From Trichoderma breve (Eukaryota; Ascomycota; Sordariomycetes; Hypocreales; Hypocreaceae): DNA of 64,000 nt. The translations under genes and the position numbers were made by a program. The notes beneath the pieces are model-generated. The model saw only the letters and a list, made by a program, of their open reading frames with translations, was not told where the DNA came from and ran no database searches. Shown here piece by piece: positions 21,597-32,483 of this stretch. The stretch lies in contig NC_079234.1 in NCBI RefSeq assembly GCF_028502605.1, positions 5,704,001 through 5,768,000 on the forward strand, written 5' to 3'. Position 1 is the stretch's first letter; each line of letters starts with the position of its first letter.

Positions 21597-24131
21597 TTAC
21601 CACCAAGCTCCACCTCCTTCGCCAGCTTTGCCTTGCCACAGCTGGGAATCGTTTTTATGCTCGTCATCTTCTCCCTCAATCAACGGTCTAACTAATCCTC
21701 CCTTTCTCCTCTCAGTCATCCATCTATCTATCCAACCCTTCATCCTCTTTCTCGACTGATCGCTGCCAACGTTGACAGTAGGTATAACTTTATCGATGCG
21801 TAAACTCATGACAAACATGGCCAGCTCACGAAAGCTGCTATGCTCGGAATAGGGAACGCCAAAGCACATGGCCTCCTTCGTGCTACCCCTCTGAGCCACA
21901 AGGTCTTTCACCCCGAATCTTGTCCGCCACCCTTTCCCATGAAGAAGCTGCTGAGTTGATATGCTACTCGGCGGTGTATTCGCCCCGATGGCCTTGCCGT
22001 TTCCAGGCCGGAAGTTCCAGCCGCTGGGGCGAAAGCCAACAATGCGGCTGAAATGCGGTCTGTAGCTGTCCAGATACTCTTGCAGCGTTTCTGCGCGAAT
22101 CTCCATGAGCATTTGCATATGGACTTGGGCTTCGACAGGATCAGACGTCAGCAGCGAGGTCAATTCTGGATCATCGAGCTGCTTGCATATCTTTATTTTC
22201 CCCGGGGATGCGAAAATCTTGGAGCCAAGGGCTTTGGCTATGGCAACGCAAATCCTCTCCTTGCCGATGGAATAAGTACCGCATATCACCAGGAGGCGCT
22301 GTTTAGGTCTAGACTTTGCCTTTGATTTAGTATCATCTTCCGAAGGTTTGTCGCTTTGAAAATATTTGCTCATGGTCCCTGTCTCGGCAGACTTCTCAGA
22401 CCTCTGCCAGACATCATCAGCGCAGTTGGGATCAGCCGACATGGATCCGCACAGGTCCGCACAGGCTTGGATGACGTCTCCCTGAGGAGGGAAAGAGTAT
22501 CGTGGGTTTAAATACGTTGTATCGAGATAGCAAATGTCAATCCGCTGCTGTCTTGATTTACCCGATATTGAATCTATTACATCGGGTCTGAGTAAGGGAT
22601 GCTGTACGTGCTCTGGGCAAGCTCGAAAATCGCCGCAATGCAATATTCGCTTTGCTCGCTTGTTTGGCCCATTGCCAAACGATTTTTGGAAGAGAAATAG
22701 AGAGCTCCCGGGACAATGATTGGCAGGCATCATGGTAACGGTTGCGCCCTCAGTCCCGGGAACGTCGTAGGGTTTCTCAAATTCCAGTTCAACAACCCAT
22801 TTGGCCGCAGTTCGGAGCTGTTGTTTGACCAAGCTGCCGGTTACCTTGCTGCAATAGATTGGGCCGTGTCGCCAGTTTGCGGTAAGGCCGATGTAATGGT
22901 CGCTGTGGAAGTGACTCAAGAAGTAAGCCTGGCATCCTTCGACAGCGCCGTAGCGGAATGCGTCGACGCATATTGAGAATCCCGGCATGATTTTATAAAA
23001 TGGACATGTCCGTTCGTATGCAGGCCGGCCCCGAGACGCAGTTTCTGCCGCGGCCGCTGTAGCCCAAGCCGAATCTTCCGCATTTCCAGACATTAGCTTA
23101 GAAAAAGCACTCTTGGTCGTTTTCTCAGTATTCATCTCAAAAGGATTTGCCTGACCAGGTCTAGGTACGGCAGCTCGAGCAAATCTTTTGCTAATTTCCA
23201 CGGCCTCCACTTGATCAACATCCTTTGGCGCGGCGTCTTCTTTCGTAGGCAACGGAATGGGATTGCCATCGAGGCATGAATTGACATGTCGCGTGGCTTC
23301 GTCTGGAGATATGCCGAGCAAGCTGCCGCCACAAAGTGGGCAGTTTTCTACCATGGCATGGTTATCCAAAAGGTCGTCGAGGTCGTCACCAGGAACTCCG
23401 GCCTCTTGGGCTTCAAGCCGGGCCTGCTCTCGCATGAAGCGCATTTCCCGCATCTCTTCACCTTCAAACTCGTCTATTTCGAAATCGTCCAAGTCAGCGA
23501 AGTCCCCCAGTTGGTTAAATTGAATATCGGTCGAGGTTTCTTGCTCGAGCAGCGGCGGCGGTTCATACTTGACATTGGCTTCCTGGGCTTCCGCGGTCTC
23601 ACTGGATGGTTCCGGTTGAGCAGATGGAGGTGATGGAGCAGTAGTGTTGGCATCCTTGGTTTGCGGCGGTGTGACCGGCTTGGAATTGTCGTTGTCGTTG
23701 TCGTCAACATCGTCATCTTCGCTATCAGAATCCATGACAAAGGGCGTCTTGATCCGAGGCCTAGGTTTCTTCGGCTCGTCTCCGTTTTCAGTGTTTATCG
23801 GCTTTATTGTGCTATCATGGGAAGATGCTTCTAATGCACCCGCTGTTTTCTTCTCCGCCGCTGGCTGGACAGAATCTTTGCTGACCCTCCTCTTCTTATT
23901 CGGAGCTTCAACCTCATTGAACCGATTTCCATCGTCACGGCCATATAAGTCATCCTTGTCGGCCGTTTCCGCAGGTACCGCGCCAACAAAGAGCGAATCT
24001 TCCGGTTTCGCCGTCTTCTGGAAGAAGCTCAGGATGCTGGCATTGGGCTTGGCAGGTTTCTTATTGAAGCTTGAAACTGCGGCTGCCTTCTTCGGTGTAC
24101 TCATCCGGTTAGTCTTTGTAGAGGTGACCAT
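21597..24131 (-). CDS. PSO2: PSO2/SNM1 interstrand-crosslink repair nuclease
   Basis: One uninterrupted frame of 844 residues from the chosen ATG at 24131. An in-frame ATG at 24200 would add 23 residues. In the 844-residue numbering there is a PCNA-box-like NASILSFF at 30-37, a basic NKKRRVSK near 77-84 and a long acidic region. A UBZ4-type zinc finger follows (C264, C267, H282, C286), then the metallo-beta-lactamase core with SHFHSDH (H407, H409, D411, H412). The beta-CASP and C-terminal parts end with the EHSSF segment and a final basic region. Pso2/Snm1 is a nuclear 5' exonuclease that clears DNA interstrand crosslinks. I prefer the downstream start because the added residues (RIRCCCVEAS) look unlike a family N-terminus. 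Confidence 0.93.
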   Translation of the reverse strand: MVTSTKTNRMSTPKKAAAVSSFNKKPAKPNASILSFFQKTAKPEDSLFVGAVPAETADKDDLYGRDDGNRFNEVEAPNKKRRVSKDSVQPAAEKKTAGALEASSHDSTIKPINTENGDEPKKPRPRIKTPFVMDSDSEDDDVDDNDNDNSKPVTPPQTKDANTTAPSPPSAQPEPSSETAEAQEANVKYEPPPLLEQETSTDIQFNQLGDFADLDDFEIDEFEGEEMREMRFMREQARLEAQEAGVPGDDLDDLLDNHAMVENCPLCGGSLLGISPDEATRHVNSCLDGNPIPLPTKEDAAPKDVDQVEAVEISKRFARAAVPRPGQANPFEMNTEKTTKSAFSKLMSGNAEDSAWATAAAAETASRGRPAYERTCPFYKIMPGFSICVDAFRYGAVEGCQAYFLSHFHSDHYIGLTANWRHGPIYCSKVTGSLVKQQLRTAAKWVVELEFEKPYDVPGTEGATVTMMPANHCPGSSLFLFQKSFGNGPNKRAKRILHCGDFRACPEHVQHPLLRPDVIDSISGKSRQQRIDICYLDTTYLNPRYSFPPQGDVIQACADLCGSMSADPNCADDVWQRSEKSAETGTMSKYFQSDKPSEDDTKSKAKSRPKQRLLVICGTYSIGKERICVAIAKALGSKIFASPGKIKICKQLDDPELTSLLTSDPVEAQVHMQMLMEIRAETLQEYLDSYRPHFSRIVGFRPSGWNFRPGNGKAIGANTPPSSISTQQLLHGKGWRTRFGVKDLVAQRGSTKEAMCFGVPYSEHSSFRELAMFVMSLRIDKVIPTVNVGSDQSRKRMKGWIDRWMTERRKGGLVRPLIEGEDDEHKNDSQLWQGKAGEGGGAWW

Positions 24132-24257
24132 GATGGCGGATGCTGAAGCTTCGACACAACAGCACCGGATTCTGCTTGCTTGCACGGTTTCTACGTTCAC
24201 GTTCTACACGTCTGCACACGAACTCGCGTAATGGCTTGAATAATGACTTCACGTAGT

Positions 24258-24263
24258 CACGTG
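24258..24263. promoter_or_regulatory. CACGTG E-box, PSO2 promoter
   Basis: Context GTCACGTGG fits RTCACRTG. It lies 127 bp upstream of the PSO2 start chosen here. Role inferred. Confidence 0.4.
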
Positions 24264-24732
24264 GATGTTAAGTGGCGGGGTGTGAAGATTACATAACGCC
24301 AGATTATTCTATTTTTGGACTTGGAGTGTTGATTCAGACAGAAGTTGGAGATTGAGTAGATCAAGTCAATTGGATTGAGCCTTTGGACAGAGGAATACAG
24401 CTGTAAATGTAGATAAAATAAACTGAAATAGTAATTGGCTACCAGTAGAAATATACAATATATTTGAAATACTAATATGTCGCCATCAAAGTCTTCCTTT
24501 GTTAGAGCGTCGCCTGAGAATGCCCGCGGTGTAAAAGATGTCCCGTGCTGGGATTGCTGATAACCAAGAGATGATTGATGACGCTGTTTCTTAGTTAACA
24601 TTTTTCATGTGCACTCCTTATTCAGCGCTATGATATGATGCCCGAGAGCTTATTTCGAGATGCGCCCTCGTGTTCCTTGTTTCAGCTGACTAGCGTATCT
24701 GGAACGTATCTGGGCTTCGTCACCGTCACCCT

Positions 24733-24739
24733 TATATAA
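24733..24739 (+). promoter_or_regulatory. TATA box of the DUF7053 gene
   Basis: TATATAA, 213 bp upstream of the start codon. This is one of the clearer TATA boxes in the window and would suit an inducible gene. A transcript start would be needed to confirm it. Confidence 0.4.
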
Positions 24740-24951
24740 CAGCCGGTACTTTGTGAGACGTCGCAGCTCTCGGGGTTCTACAAGTACCCGCCGCGCTTCG
24801 CCGTCTCATCTTCTTCGCCAAACTTATCAGCTCCTGAGAGGCGTCAACACCATTAGCATACCTAACCACTATCCTTCTTTACTTATCCTAAGCAGTGCCT
24901 TTGAACATTACAAACCTGATTTCAATTATTATTTAGTTATATCCAGTAATC

Positions 24952-25535
24952 ATGAGTTGTGAGTTCTCAACTGCCATCCAATGGGTGCGGAATGCACTGA
25001 CAATCTTGTAGCGTGGCTCAACACAACGGCGACGCTGCAGAATGTAACAACTCTGCCTGCGGGAATCACAAGTGCCAGGGCTCTAGAAATCATACAAGAT
25101 CACAATCTTCACATGCAGTGTGATCCTCACATGGTCAAGTTCGAGTCTATTCCTAAGCCATCAAAGGTTGAGACTCCCACTATCCCAGCCAACAGAGGGC
25201 TTGTCGCAATAGGGGAGCCCGAGTACTACTCTGTGACGGATAAGGTGCACACGCTCCCTGCTGGGTTGTGGGATTCTAATGTTGAGAGCACAAATGAGTT
25301 TGTGAATCTGGAAAAGGGCGTTTTCGTGAGGCTGTACAGCCCGCTCAATGTGGTGATGGAGACGGTCTGGACAGTGAGAGAGAATGAGAGTGGCGGGATC
25401 GAGCTTGTCGAGGATGTGCTGATCAAGGCATCCAGACTGCTGGTTGGCACGGTGAAGAATATGTGCAGCCAAAACTGGACGACGTTTCACGGCAAGATTG
25501 TGAACCTGATGAAGGAGAGCCCGGCGTCATCATAG
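24952..25535 (+). CDS. DUF7053-type protein, function unknown
   Basis: Exon 1 is just 7 nt (24952-24958: ATG, AGT, T). A 53-bp intron with GTGAGT donor and CTGAC branch (24959-25011) follows, then exon 2 (25012-25535), giving 176 residues. The pattern TTLPAGI...DHN...P near the start, then YYSVTDKVHTLPAGLWDS, RLYSPLNVVMETVWTVRE and a final amphipathic helix, resembles what I remember of fungal DUF7053 proteins. Those look like small START/polyketide-cyclase-like folds. No signal peptide or membrane segment is visible. Function is not known. A larger unspliced frame beginning at 24981 also exists but starts inside the intron and breaks the family N-terminus. Confidence 0.75.
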
Positions 25536-26168
25536 GAGTAGGAGGGCAAATGCAATGCATGCATGTCATCGTGTCAGCGTCTCAGCAAGGCGGGGGAAAG
25601 GAATTACATGTATGCTTGCTCCTTGGTACAAAGCAAAGCGCTGTATTAATGAGATTCTCTTTTCTTTTCTTATCGTTTGATGGCTCTATCCTGCTTGTGT
25701 AGGAATTCTGCTTCGAATATTGGGAACAGAAATATCCGATAGGCTTCTCTTCTCTTTCGCATGTCTTGTGCTTATTCTTATTTGCTGCAGATAACGATGA
25801 CATTCCGAGGAGGCTAAAATTGGCACCGCGTTGCGCCAGCCAAACAAACGAATGGCTGAGGCTTCACGCGGCTAAACCCCGCCTAAGCGCTGCGCCTCTC
25901 CCTTGGACTTCAATGTCAGGCATCTCATTTGATCTTTACATCTTCTCTCGAGACGAATCATTTGCATCCACGACATTCATTTCATCTGGGGCTGGTGAAG
26001 CTGCATGAAGAGATGGCTGTGAAGAACCCAAGCCAATCTCTTCACGAGTGAGCTGAGCCGAGCAGATCGTTTGTGTTCTCTTCGTACGAGATCAATTCCA
26101 TCACGAAAACAACAAGTTTAGTCCATGACAACAACGCCATATCCAGCCATCAGAGGCCCGACGCAAAA
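25536..26168. other. Intergenic, DUF7053 3' side and kinase promoter
   Basis: 633 bp between two plus-strand genes. The kinase frame is open back to an ATG at 26073 but no conserved sequence is seen before 26169. No other feature recognised. Confidence 0.55.
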
Positions 26169-28673
26169 ATGTCCCTCCAGGTGAGATGGCCCGACGTGTC
26201 CGTCACAAAGCAAAAGGCTCTCGAGGATGCAAAAAAGATGCAAAATGCCGTCTTCGAGAGCTGCACAAAGGCCGGCAAGCAAGCCCCGCAGTATGAGCTT
26301 CAAGAGCTCGTCGGCAAGGGAAGTTTTGGTCGGGTTTACAAAGCGACCGCCATGAAGACCGGCCAGTTGGTTGCCGTCAAGATCATCGACATTGAGGAGA
26401 GCGACACGCTGAATCCCAAGCTGGCCGACACTTACAGTGACCTGCTCAAGGAGATCAATGCCCTGCAGTTGCTGAGCGACAGCGGGGCCAAGAACATCAA
26501 CCATGTTATCGAGGCGCTACCAGTTGGTCAGTCCATGTGGATGGTGACCGAGTATTGTGCCGGAGGGAGCGTTGCTACGCTCATGAGGCCAACGGCCCCT
26601 GGTGGACTGTTGGAGAAATGGATCATTCCCATTGTGCGTGAAGTTGCCGAGGCCATTCACTGGGTCCACGGCCAAGGCATCATCCATCGCGATCTCAAGT
26701 GTGCCAACGTCTTGGTCACCGAGACTGGCGATGTTCAGCTGTGCGACTTTGGCGTTGCCGGTGTGATCGAAACAAAGGTTGACAAGCGGACAACCTTTAT
26801 TGGAACTCCTCACTGGATGGCGCCTGAGCTTTTCGACAAGGATGCATCATATGGAACTGAGGTCGACATTTGGGCTTTTGGTGCCATGGTGTATGAAATT
26901 GCATCTGGCTTGCCACCAAATGTCACTGCTGGAATTGATTTCTCGAGACTAGGATCACATCTGAAGCACCATACGCCTCGACTCGAGGGTGATCAATATT
27001 CAGCTGGCCTGAGAGATTTGGTGTCCTACTGCCTTCAGCACGACGCCGCAAAGCGACCAACGATCGAGCAAGTACAGCTCCACAGATACGTCCGCAATAC
27101 GGAAGAGTCACATCCGACCTCCTCTCTCGTGCATCTGGTTCGAGCCTTCAAATTGTGGGAGGCTCAGGGAGGAGATCGGAGGTCGCTCTTCTCTGCCGGC
27201 GGCGCCCAGGGCTTGGCTGATCTCTCAGCCGCAATCTCCAACGACGAGTGGAACTTCAGTACGACTGCGGCCTTTGACCAACAAGTCCTCGACCAAGGCG
27301 ATGCTCAAGATGTTTACGATGTGTATGGGTCAAAGGTGGAATTCAATCCAGAAGGCTATGATGAAACGTCTCGTCCACAAAAGCCCAAGTCGCGAAGGAG
27401 GCCTCCACCCCATCTTCCCTCGGTGAAAGCACCTTTGGAGAAAATCTTCGATCCGAATACCATATCTACCTATGAAGAAAACTCGAGAGCATACTATAGC
27501 CAACCGTTCCAAGCCCCCATATCGGATCTACCTCTTCGAGACGAGACCGCACCTACGCCAGATGTCAGAGAATCCTTGATTGACCTGGACGTATCGCTTC
27601 ACGGTGGAGAGCTGTCGCAGTTTGTCGACTTGGACACTATCAAGCCCAGCAATATCGATTCGCATGCATCTTTGGATTATGACTTTGATGATGCAAGCTT
27701 CGTCAGGGGGCCGATGAGCGACCCAATTGATCTCAAAGACAATCGGCGTACTCAGGATTGGAAATTTCCCTCAATGGCGGCGCCTGTGTCTGCCGATCCG
27801 CAGGAATTCAAATTTCCTTTCACCAACAATCTTCCCCCGCCAGATGATGGCCGGCCTGCGCTTGTTCACCACGCCGCCACCGAACCGCCTTATCAACATA
27901 CTGCTAGTCTTAGCGAACTTTCGCAGACTGCCTCAGCCGACCATCGTGCGTCTGTGGGGAGTTTGATAGATCTCGACATGAGCTTCGCCGATTCGTCGAC
28001 TGACTTTACTCGCCCTTCGACATCCCATTCTGATGTCGGCTCCATTAGCGGCTCGGAGATTGGTGGCGGGAACCCGTTTGAGCTGGAGAAACACGCTTCG
28101 CTCTATGTCATGAATGCTACGAACCGGGAGCCTTCGATTTACATCTCAGATGACTCTGAGTATGCACACGTGCTCACGAGTATCCCCGACCTCTCGTTGG
28201 ATGAAGAGTCGAAGCACGATGACTCTCATATTACCAGAGAGCCCAACACCGCAGTCTTCAATGAAGGCCGGCCCTATTCTCTGAGCGACTTCGCCGATAT
28301 GGATCCTGAACTACCTCCAGAACCAGCTCCCGCTCCAAGCACACCTCAGTATGCACCGTCGCAATATGCTTCGTCACAGCGAGAATACTCGCCGCGTAGC
28401 CGGTCTCCGCATAGCCAATCTCCGCCCCTTCCGCGTCCGCGCCCTGCTATGCGGCACTTTGAGGCCCCGCTTCCTCCTCTCCCGGCGGCTCCTATGCCGA
28501 ATGCCATGCTGGGACAAGCTTCGCCTGAAGAAGTTAGGAGTGAGTTGCGGCGGTTGGCGATGAGTCTTGGGGACCATCTTACTTATGTCAATTCGTATCT
28601 GTCGACTCTGCCTGTTCGGAGGAAAAGTACGCATACGCACTACTCGTTGGACCCAGAGGGCGGTGCGATCTAA
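26169..28673 (+). CDS. Ste20-family (germinal-centre type) Ser/Thr kinase
   Basis: Single exon of 834 residues from ATG 26169, which has A at -3. An in-frame ATG at 26073 would add 32 non-conserved residues. The kinase domain spans about 42-307: glycine loop GKGSFGRVYK, K71 (VAVK), HRDLKCAN with D175, DFG 193-195, activation loop TTFIGTPHWMAPE with T212. The kinase is N-terminal, as in GCK/Ste20 kinases such as Sid1, Nak1/Kic1 and MST types. The long C-terminal half is Ser/Pro/Asp-rich and lacks a PAK-type p21-binding domain, ending in a short helical part. Such kinases act in septation or cell-shape (SIN/MOR) signalling. I cannot assign the exact orthologue. An unusual insert follows the VAVKII strand (about 77-92). 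Confidence 0.85.
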   Translation: MSLQVRWPDVSVTKQKALEDAKKMQNAVFESCTKAGKQAPQYELQELVGKGSFGRVYKATAMKTGQLVAVKIIDIEESDTLNPKLADTYSDLLKEINALQLLSDSGAKNINHVIEALPVGQSMWMVTEYCAGGSVATLMRPTAPGGLLEKWIIPIVREVAEAIHWVHGQGIIHRDLKCANVLVTETGDVQLCDFGVAGVIETKVDKRTTFIGTPHWMAPELFDKDASYGTEVDIWAFGAMVYEIASGLPPNVTAGIDFSRLGSHLKHHTPRLEGDQYSAGLRDLVSYCLQHDAAKRPTIEQVQLHRYVRNTEESHPTSSLVHLVRAFKLWEAQGGDRRSLFSAGGAQGLADLSAAISNDEWNFSTTAAFDQQVLDQGDAQDVYDVYGSKVEFNPEGYDETSRPQKPKSRRRPPPHLPSVKAPLEKIFDPNTISTYEENSRAYYSQPFQAPISDLPLRDETAPTPDVRESLIDLDVSLHGGELSQFVDLDTIKPSNIDSHASLDYDFDDASFVRGPMSDPIDLKDNRRTQDWKFPSMAAPVSADPQEFKFPFTNNLPPPDDGRPALVHHAATEPPYQHTASLSELSQTASADHRASVGSLIDLDMSFADSSTDFTRPSTSHSDVGSISGSEIGGGNPFELEKHASLYVMNATNREPSIYISDDSEYAHVLTSIPDLSLDEESKHDDSHITREPNTAVFNEGRPYSLSDFADMDPELPPEPAPAPSTPQYAPSQYASSQREYSPRSRSPHSQSPPLPRPRPAMRHFEAPLPPLPAAPMPNAMLGQASPEEVRSELRRLAMSLGDHLTYVNSYLSTLPVRRKSTHTHYSLDPEGGAI

Positions 28674-29012
28674 ACTTAAGGGGGGCGTTTTGCGATTATG
28701 GCTGGGAGAAAGGGGCAGTGTGATTTTGTTATTTAGATAGGAAAGGGGTGGTTGATGGCGATGGATAGGGGGGGCTACAACATGTCTGTACCATGACAAA
28801 TGTACGTTAAAAACAGCACTTACTTGCTTTGTAAAGCTTGGTGAAGGGAGATCATTGCAACGCTAGCAATGGCAGATTTATGATAGGCGCGATGGATAAG
28901 TCAATATTGGTTGGATTCAACGGGGAATTTGTCTTTAGGTTTCAATACATTAGCACTGATATATTTCCACATTGTGGCACATATTCTTTCACCGTTCTAT
29001 GAATCCTCTCCC
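28674..29012. other. Convergent 3' region kinase / TEL2
   Basis: 339 bp that should carry both 3' UTRs. No motif or gene recognised. Confidence 0.6.
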
Positions 29013-32000
29013 TCATGAGAAGCCAACCATGTTACCCATCAACAGAGCCTGGTACTTCTCAATCGCCTCTCCGAGCTTAATAAGTACGCCCGCGGATAAC
29101 ATCTTGACCTCGTTTTCTTCTCCTCCATCTTCACCTCGAATCTTATTAAACACCGTCGCAGCCCATTCCCGCGTCTCCATGACCTCCCGCCCCTGAGTCT
29201 CGCACAATCTGCGCATATCCCCATCATTAACCTCCAACAACGACGCCATTGCGACAAACCAACCCTTCAACGCACCGAGATCATCCTGTGTATGAATCCT
29301 AACAGCGAGAAGTAAATCCCACAGCTCCGTAGTGAGTTGCGGCAGCGAAAGCGTCGAAGGGCCTGCTGAGTGGATGATTATGCCCAGCGTCTGAAGGTAC
29401 AACGCCAGCAGCGCGGGGTTGAGGATAGCGGGTCGGGATGATCGAAGGGCGACCTGGAAGTGGGCGGTAAGAGGGTAGAAGAAGGACTCTGCGATGAGAG
29501 CGGCGGTGGTATTGGGGATTGCACGGACTCGGGGCTTTGCTTTGGTCGTGGACTTGTAGCGGGCTGTGAAGGTTTGGAGCTTGAGGATGTCGGGTCCGGT
29601 CGTGGCGTCAGCTGCCTTGGCGGCCATGGGCTGCAAGAAAGAAGATGTGAGAGATTGCGTTATTGTATCTAGAGCGGTTGAAGGTAGTGCTTTTAGTTGA
29701 GATGGGGGGTTCGCATCGCCCTGCTTGGGTGAGTCGAGGTATAGCTGCTCAATTTTCTCTGGCAGTCGCTTGGAAGGGAACGATGCGTTGGCCTGGTATT
29801 CAGAGACATCAAACCCAGCGAGTTCTCTGGCTGATAACCCAATGGCAACGAGCACCTGCGTTCGCTGCGACAAGGAATAGTCGCCTTCGAAGAAGGTCCG
29901 GGAGAACCAGGGGGCCATGGATTTCGGCTGAGCGACGATCAAAGCCATCATACCCTGAAGTTTTAAATCCGAAAAGTCTTCTATATCGAACTTGTCTTGC
30001 AGTCCAACAAACAAGCCGGCGAGCTCATCCGCGTGTGAGCTCACTTCCATGCCAAAGTTTGCTTTCCTCCGAATCAAGAGCGGTGCACTCTGCAAAGCCA
30101 ACTTTTGTTTGTCATAGGACTCTGTGTCGCGAAGATATAGGATCAGATCACGGATGTAGACGGGGGCCTTTGGTTTATTGCGTTGGACTAACGTGGCGTC
30201 GTCGTCGGAATCTTCTGGGTCAGAACCTTTGGCGTAAGGGACGAGATCTTCTTCATCGTCTGAGGAATCAATTTCTTCGATGATAGCTATGGGTTTGATG
30301 GTTGAGATGTTGGGCTCGGGTTTTGTTTTTGGCTTTGGTTTTGGCTTGTGCGTTCGTTTTTGAGGTGGTCGGGTCTCCTTCTTCACTGGTAGTCCTGTAA
30401 ATTCTGTCTTGAGGATAGGTTCAATAGAGCCAACTTCATCGGAGATGGTGGTGAGAGATTTTATCCACTGAGCCTCTTCGCTCTCTGTCTCTTCCATATG
30501 AAAGTCAAGTTTCTGGCTCTTGTCGTCCATCAAGGTTGAGAGAGATTCTCCAACAACCAAACCCAAGAATCGAGCTCTTGCTTGAGTTGCTGCGATACGA
30601 TTTGAGATTGCTGTCAAGTAGGAGCCAGACCTGACAATTATTCTCAGCTTGATGGGCGACAATCTGGAGATGTACCCTGCACTTAGCAGCAACACTTCTG
30701 TATGGACTGAAAGGTGTCAGCACGCTGCGCATTATGAAATGTTTAAAGGAGCCGTACCATTTTGTTGCAATATTGCTGCATGTTTGATGTATAATTGATC
30801 CCCAAACTGGGCCAAGCTCTTCTCAAACACAGTTGTAATACCATCTTTATTTTGGGCTACAACCGCGAGAATCGCTCTTCGAATGCCTACAGCGTCTCCT
30901 AGACCAGCACCAGAGGATGAAGCACACCAGGTAACGAGATGGTTATAGAGAGTATCATTGCCTTTTATGACTGCGTTAATAATACCAGCAACGGCGGAAA
31001 TGAGCCCTCTTGAAGATGGATGGTCTAAATCGAGACTGTTTAATTGCTGAGCAAGGTGCTGTAAAAGGATGTTCATGGTCTTCCTGGCTCCATGTGGCTG
31101 AGCAAAGCAAACTTTGGCAAAGTCCTGGGGATTATTTCCCTTTTGAAGAAGCAGACCATCAATGACTGTCTTGACAAGGGTTTCTACGACATGTAAGTGG
31201 AGGGTTACGATGTTGATATCTGTGAAACGTACCAAGATAGCCTAGAGACATTCCTCGCTGAAAAATGTCTGAACAGAAATGCAATTCGTTTTCGCTTCTT
31301 ATGAGCTTAGCCCAGGCTATGACATTATGACCAACCCATTGCGAAAACTTGGCTCCATCAGCCGGCCATGTTGTATTGGAGCGAACATTTTCTGATCCAG
31401 CAGCTTCAATTGCTTCTGCGGCGATAGATTGTATACGGCCGCCAGTAATTAAAGAGAGCAGTGCCTGAGATTGCACCTTTTTCAGTGTTTGAGCACCTAG
31501 CCTCTCCGTTGAAGCTGTCCACAAGGTTTGAATGGCATTCTCACCATCCAGCATTGTCGCCAACAAGTCGAGAAAAATGTTGATATGCAGCACCAGATCA
31601 GGTCGCTTTAATTCTTTGGATCCAGACTTTTGCTCTTGTATGAGCGCTTTGAGATGTGAAAGTACGGCATTGAGGCCGGTGACGCTTTGTAAACATGTCA
31701 CAAACAAACGTAGGTCGTTACGACTGCCTTCAACGCCGTCATTTTCACCACCTTCTTGCAGCAAAGTCCAATAGTTGGAAGCGATATCTGTAACCAAGAC
31801 GTGAATTATCGCTGCGCCTTTTGGACCTGGGACGTGGACATTGAAGCTATCCGTCTGTCCATCATCTTTGGTGAGGTATCTCAACACCTGGATAAGGGAA
31901 TCGTAATCCGGCTGGTTTCGAAGAAGCTCCAAAGCACCATCCGGTGAGTCCACCTGAGAGATCTTGGGGATCTCGACCACCCTCTTAGTCGAACTGACTT

Positions 32001-32073
32001 CGGATAGGAGCGGCTGTGCATCTTTTCGGGGCTTGAGATATGTGGTGCTGACCGGGGTCAGTAGTTCGTCCAT
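29013..32073 (-). CDS. TEL2: TEL2, TTT-complex PIKK chaperone subunit
   Basis: Three exons (32073-31233, 31183-30758, 30706-29013; introns 49 and 51 bp) encode 986 residues. The protein is all-helical HEAT/ARM-like. The middle-to-C-terminal part (LAGLFVGLQDKFDIEDFSDLKLQGMMALIVAQP, split by short gaps in other fungi) matches the conserved telomere-length-regulation domain. An acidic, Ser/Asp-rich linker lies near residues 570-600, the region where CK2 sites recruit the R2TP/Hsp90 chaperone in known Tel2 proteins. With Tti1 and Tti2, Tel2 stabilises TOR, Mec1/ATR and Tel1/ATM kinases. It is divergent from UBA3 with 410 bp between starts. Confidence 0.88.
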
Positions 32074-32483
32074 AGCCGCTACCTTGCGCTTCTGAAGAGG
32101 CTTCAGAGTAGCGGTAGAGGCAGTTGTAAGGCCATCAAGCTGATAAGATAGTTGATAATGCTGAGAGAAATTCCAAGTTCAAGTACTGGGTAGATGAAAG
32201 ATGACCAGTTCTTTCATTAGTTGCTTGTGGTTGTTGAAGCTTAGAAAGACGCAGAGCTACTAAGCTGCGAATAAGTGAAGGCCAGACCCCACCTTCACCT
32301 GACCTCACCGATGCTCACCGACCTCCACCGAGCCCAAGGCAAGCTCCTCCCCACCTTGCCCAACAGCTGCACGGAGCTTCCTCCTCCTCCTCCATATTCA
32401 ACACAGCACCTACGAATCCCACCATCTTTCTGCCTTTTCATATTGGTATTACAAACTCCAGTTCGACCATCATTTACGGCGAG
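32074..32483. other. Divergent promoter region TEL2 / UBA3
   Basis: 410 bp. The UBA3 side is C-rich on plus, with three phased CACCGA-type heptamers at 32305-32331 and a TCC repeat near 32378-32393. Confidence 0.6.
32305..32331 (+). promoter_or_regulatory. Three TCACCGA-type heptamers at 10-bp spacing
   Basis: TCACCGA at 32305 and 32315, then CCACCGA at 32325, so each starts exactly one helical turn after the last. They lie 153-179 bp upstream of the UBA3 start and about 230-260 bp upstream of TEL2. The same heptamer forms an inverted pair in the RPC40 promoter. The binding factor is unknown to me. Confidence 0.4.

Larger units (their letters stand above)
24132..24951. other. Divergent intergenic region PSO2 / DUF7053 gene
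   Basis: 820 bp, AT-rich in the middle. It contains an E-box at 24258-24263 near PSO2 and a TATA box at 24733-24739 on the other side. No gene seen. Confidence 0.6.
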
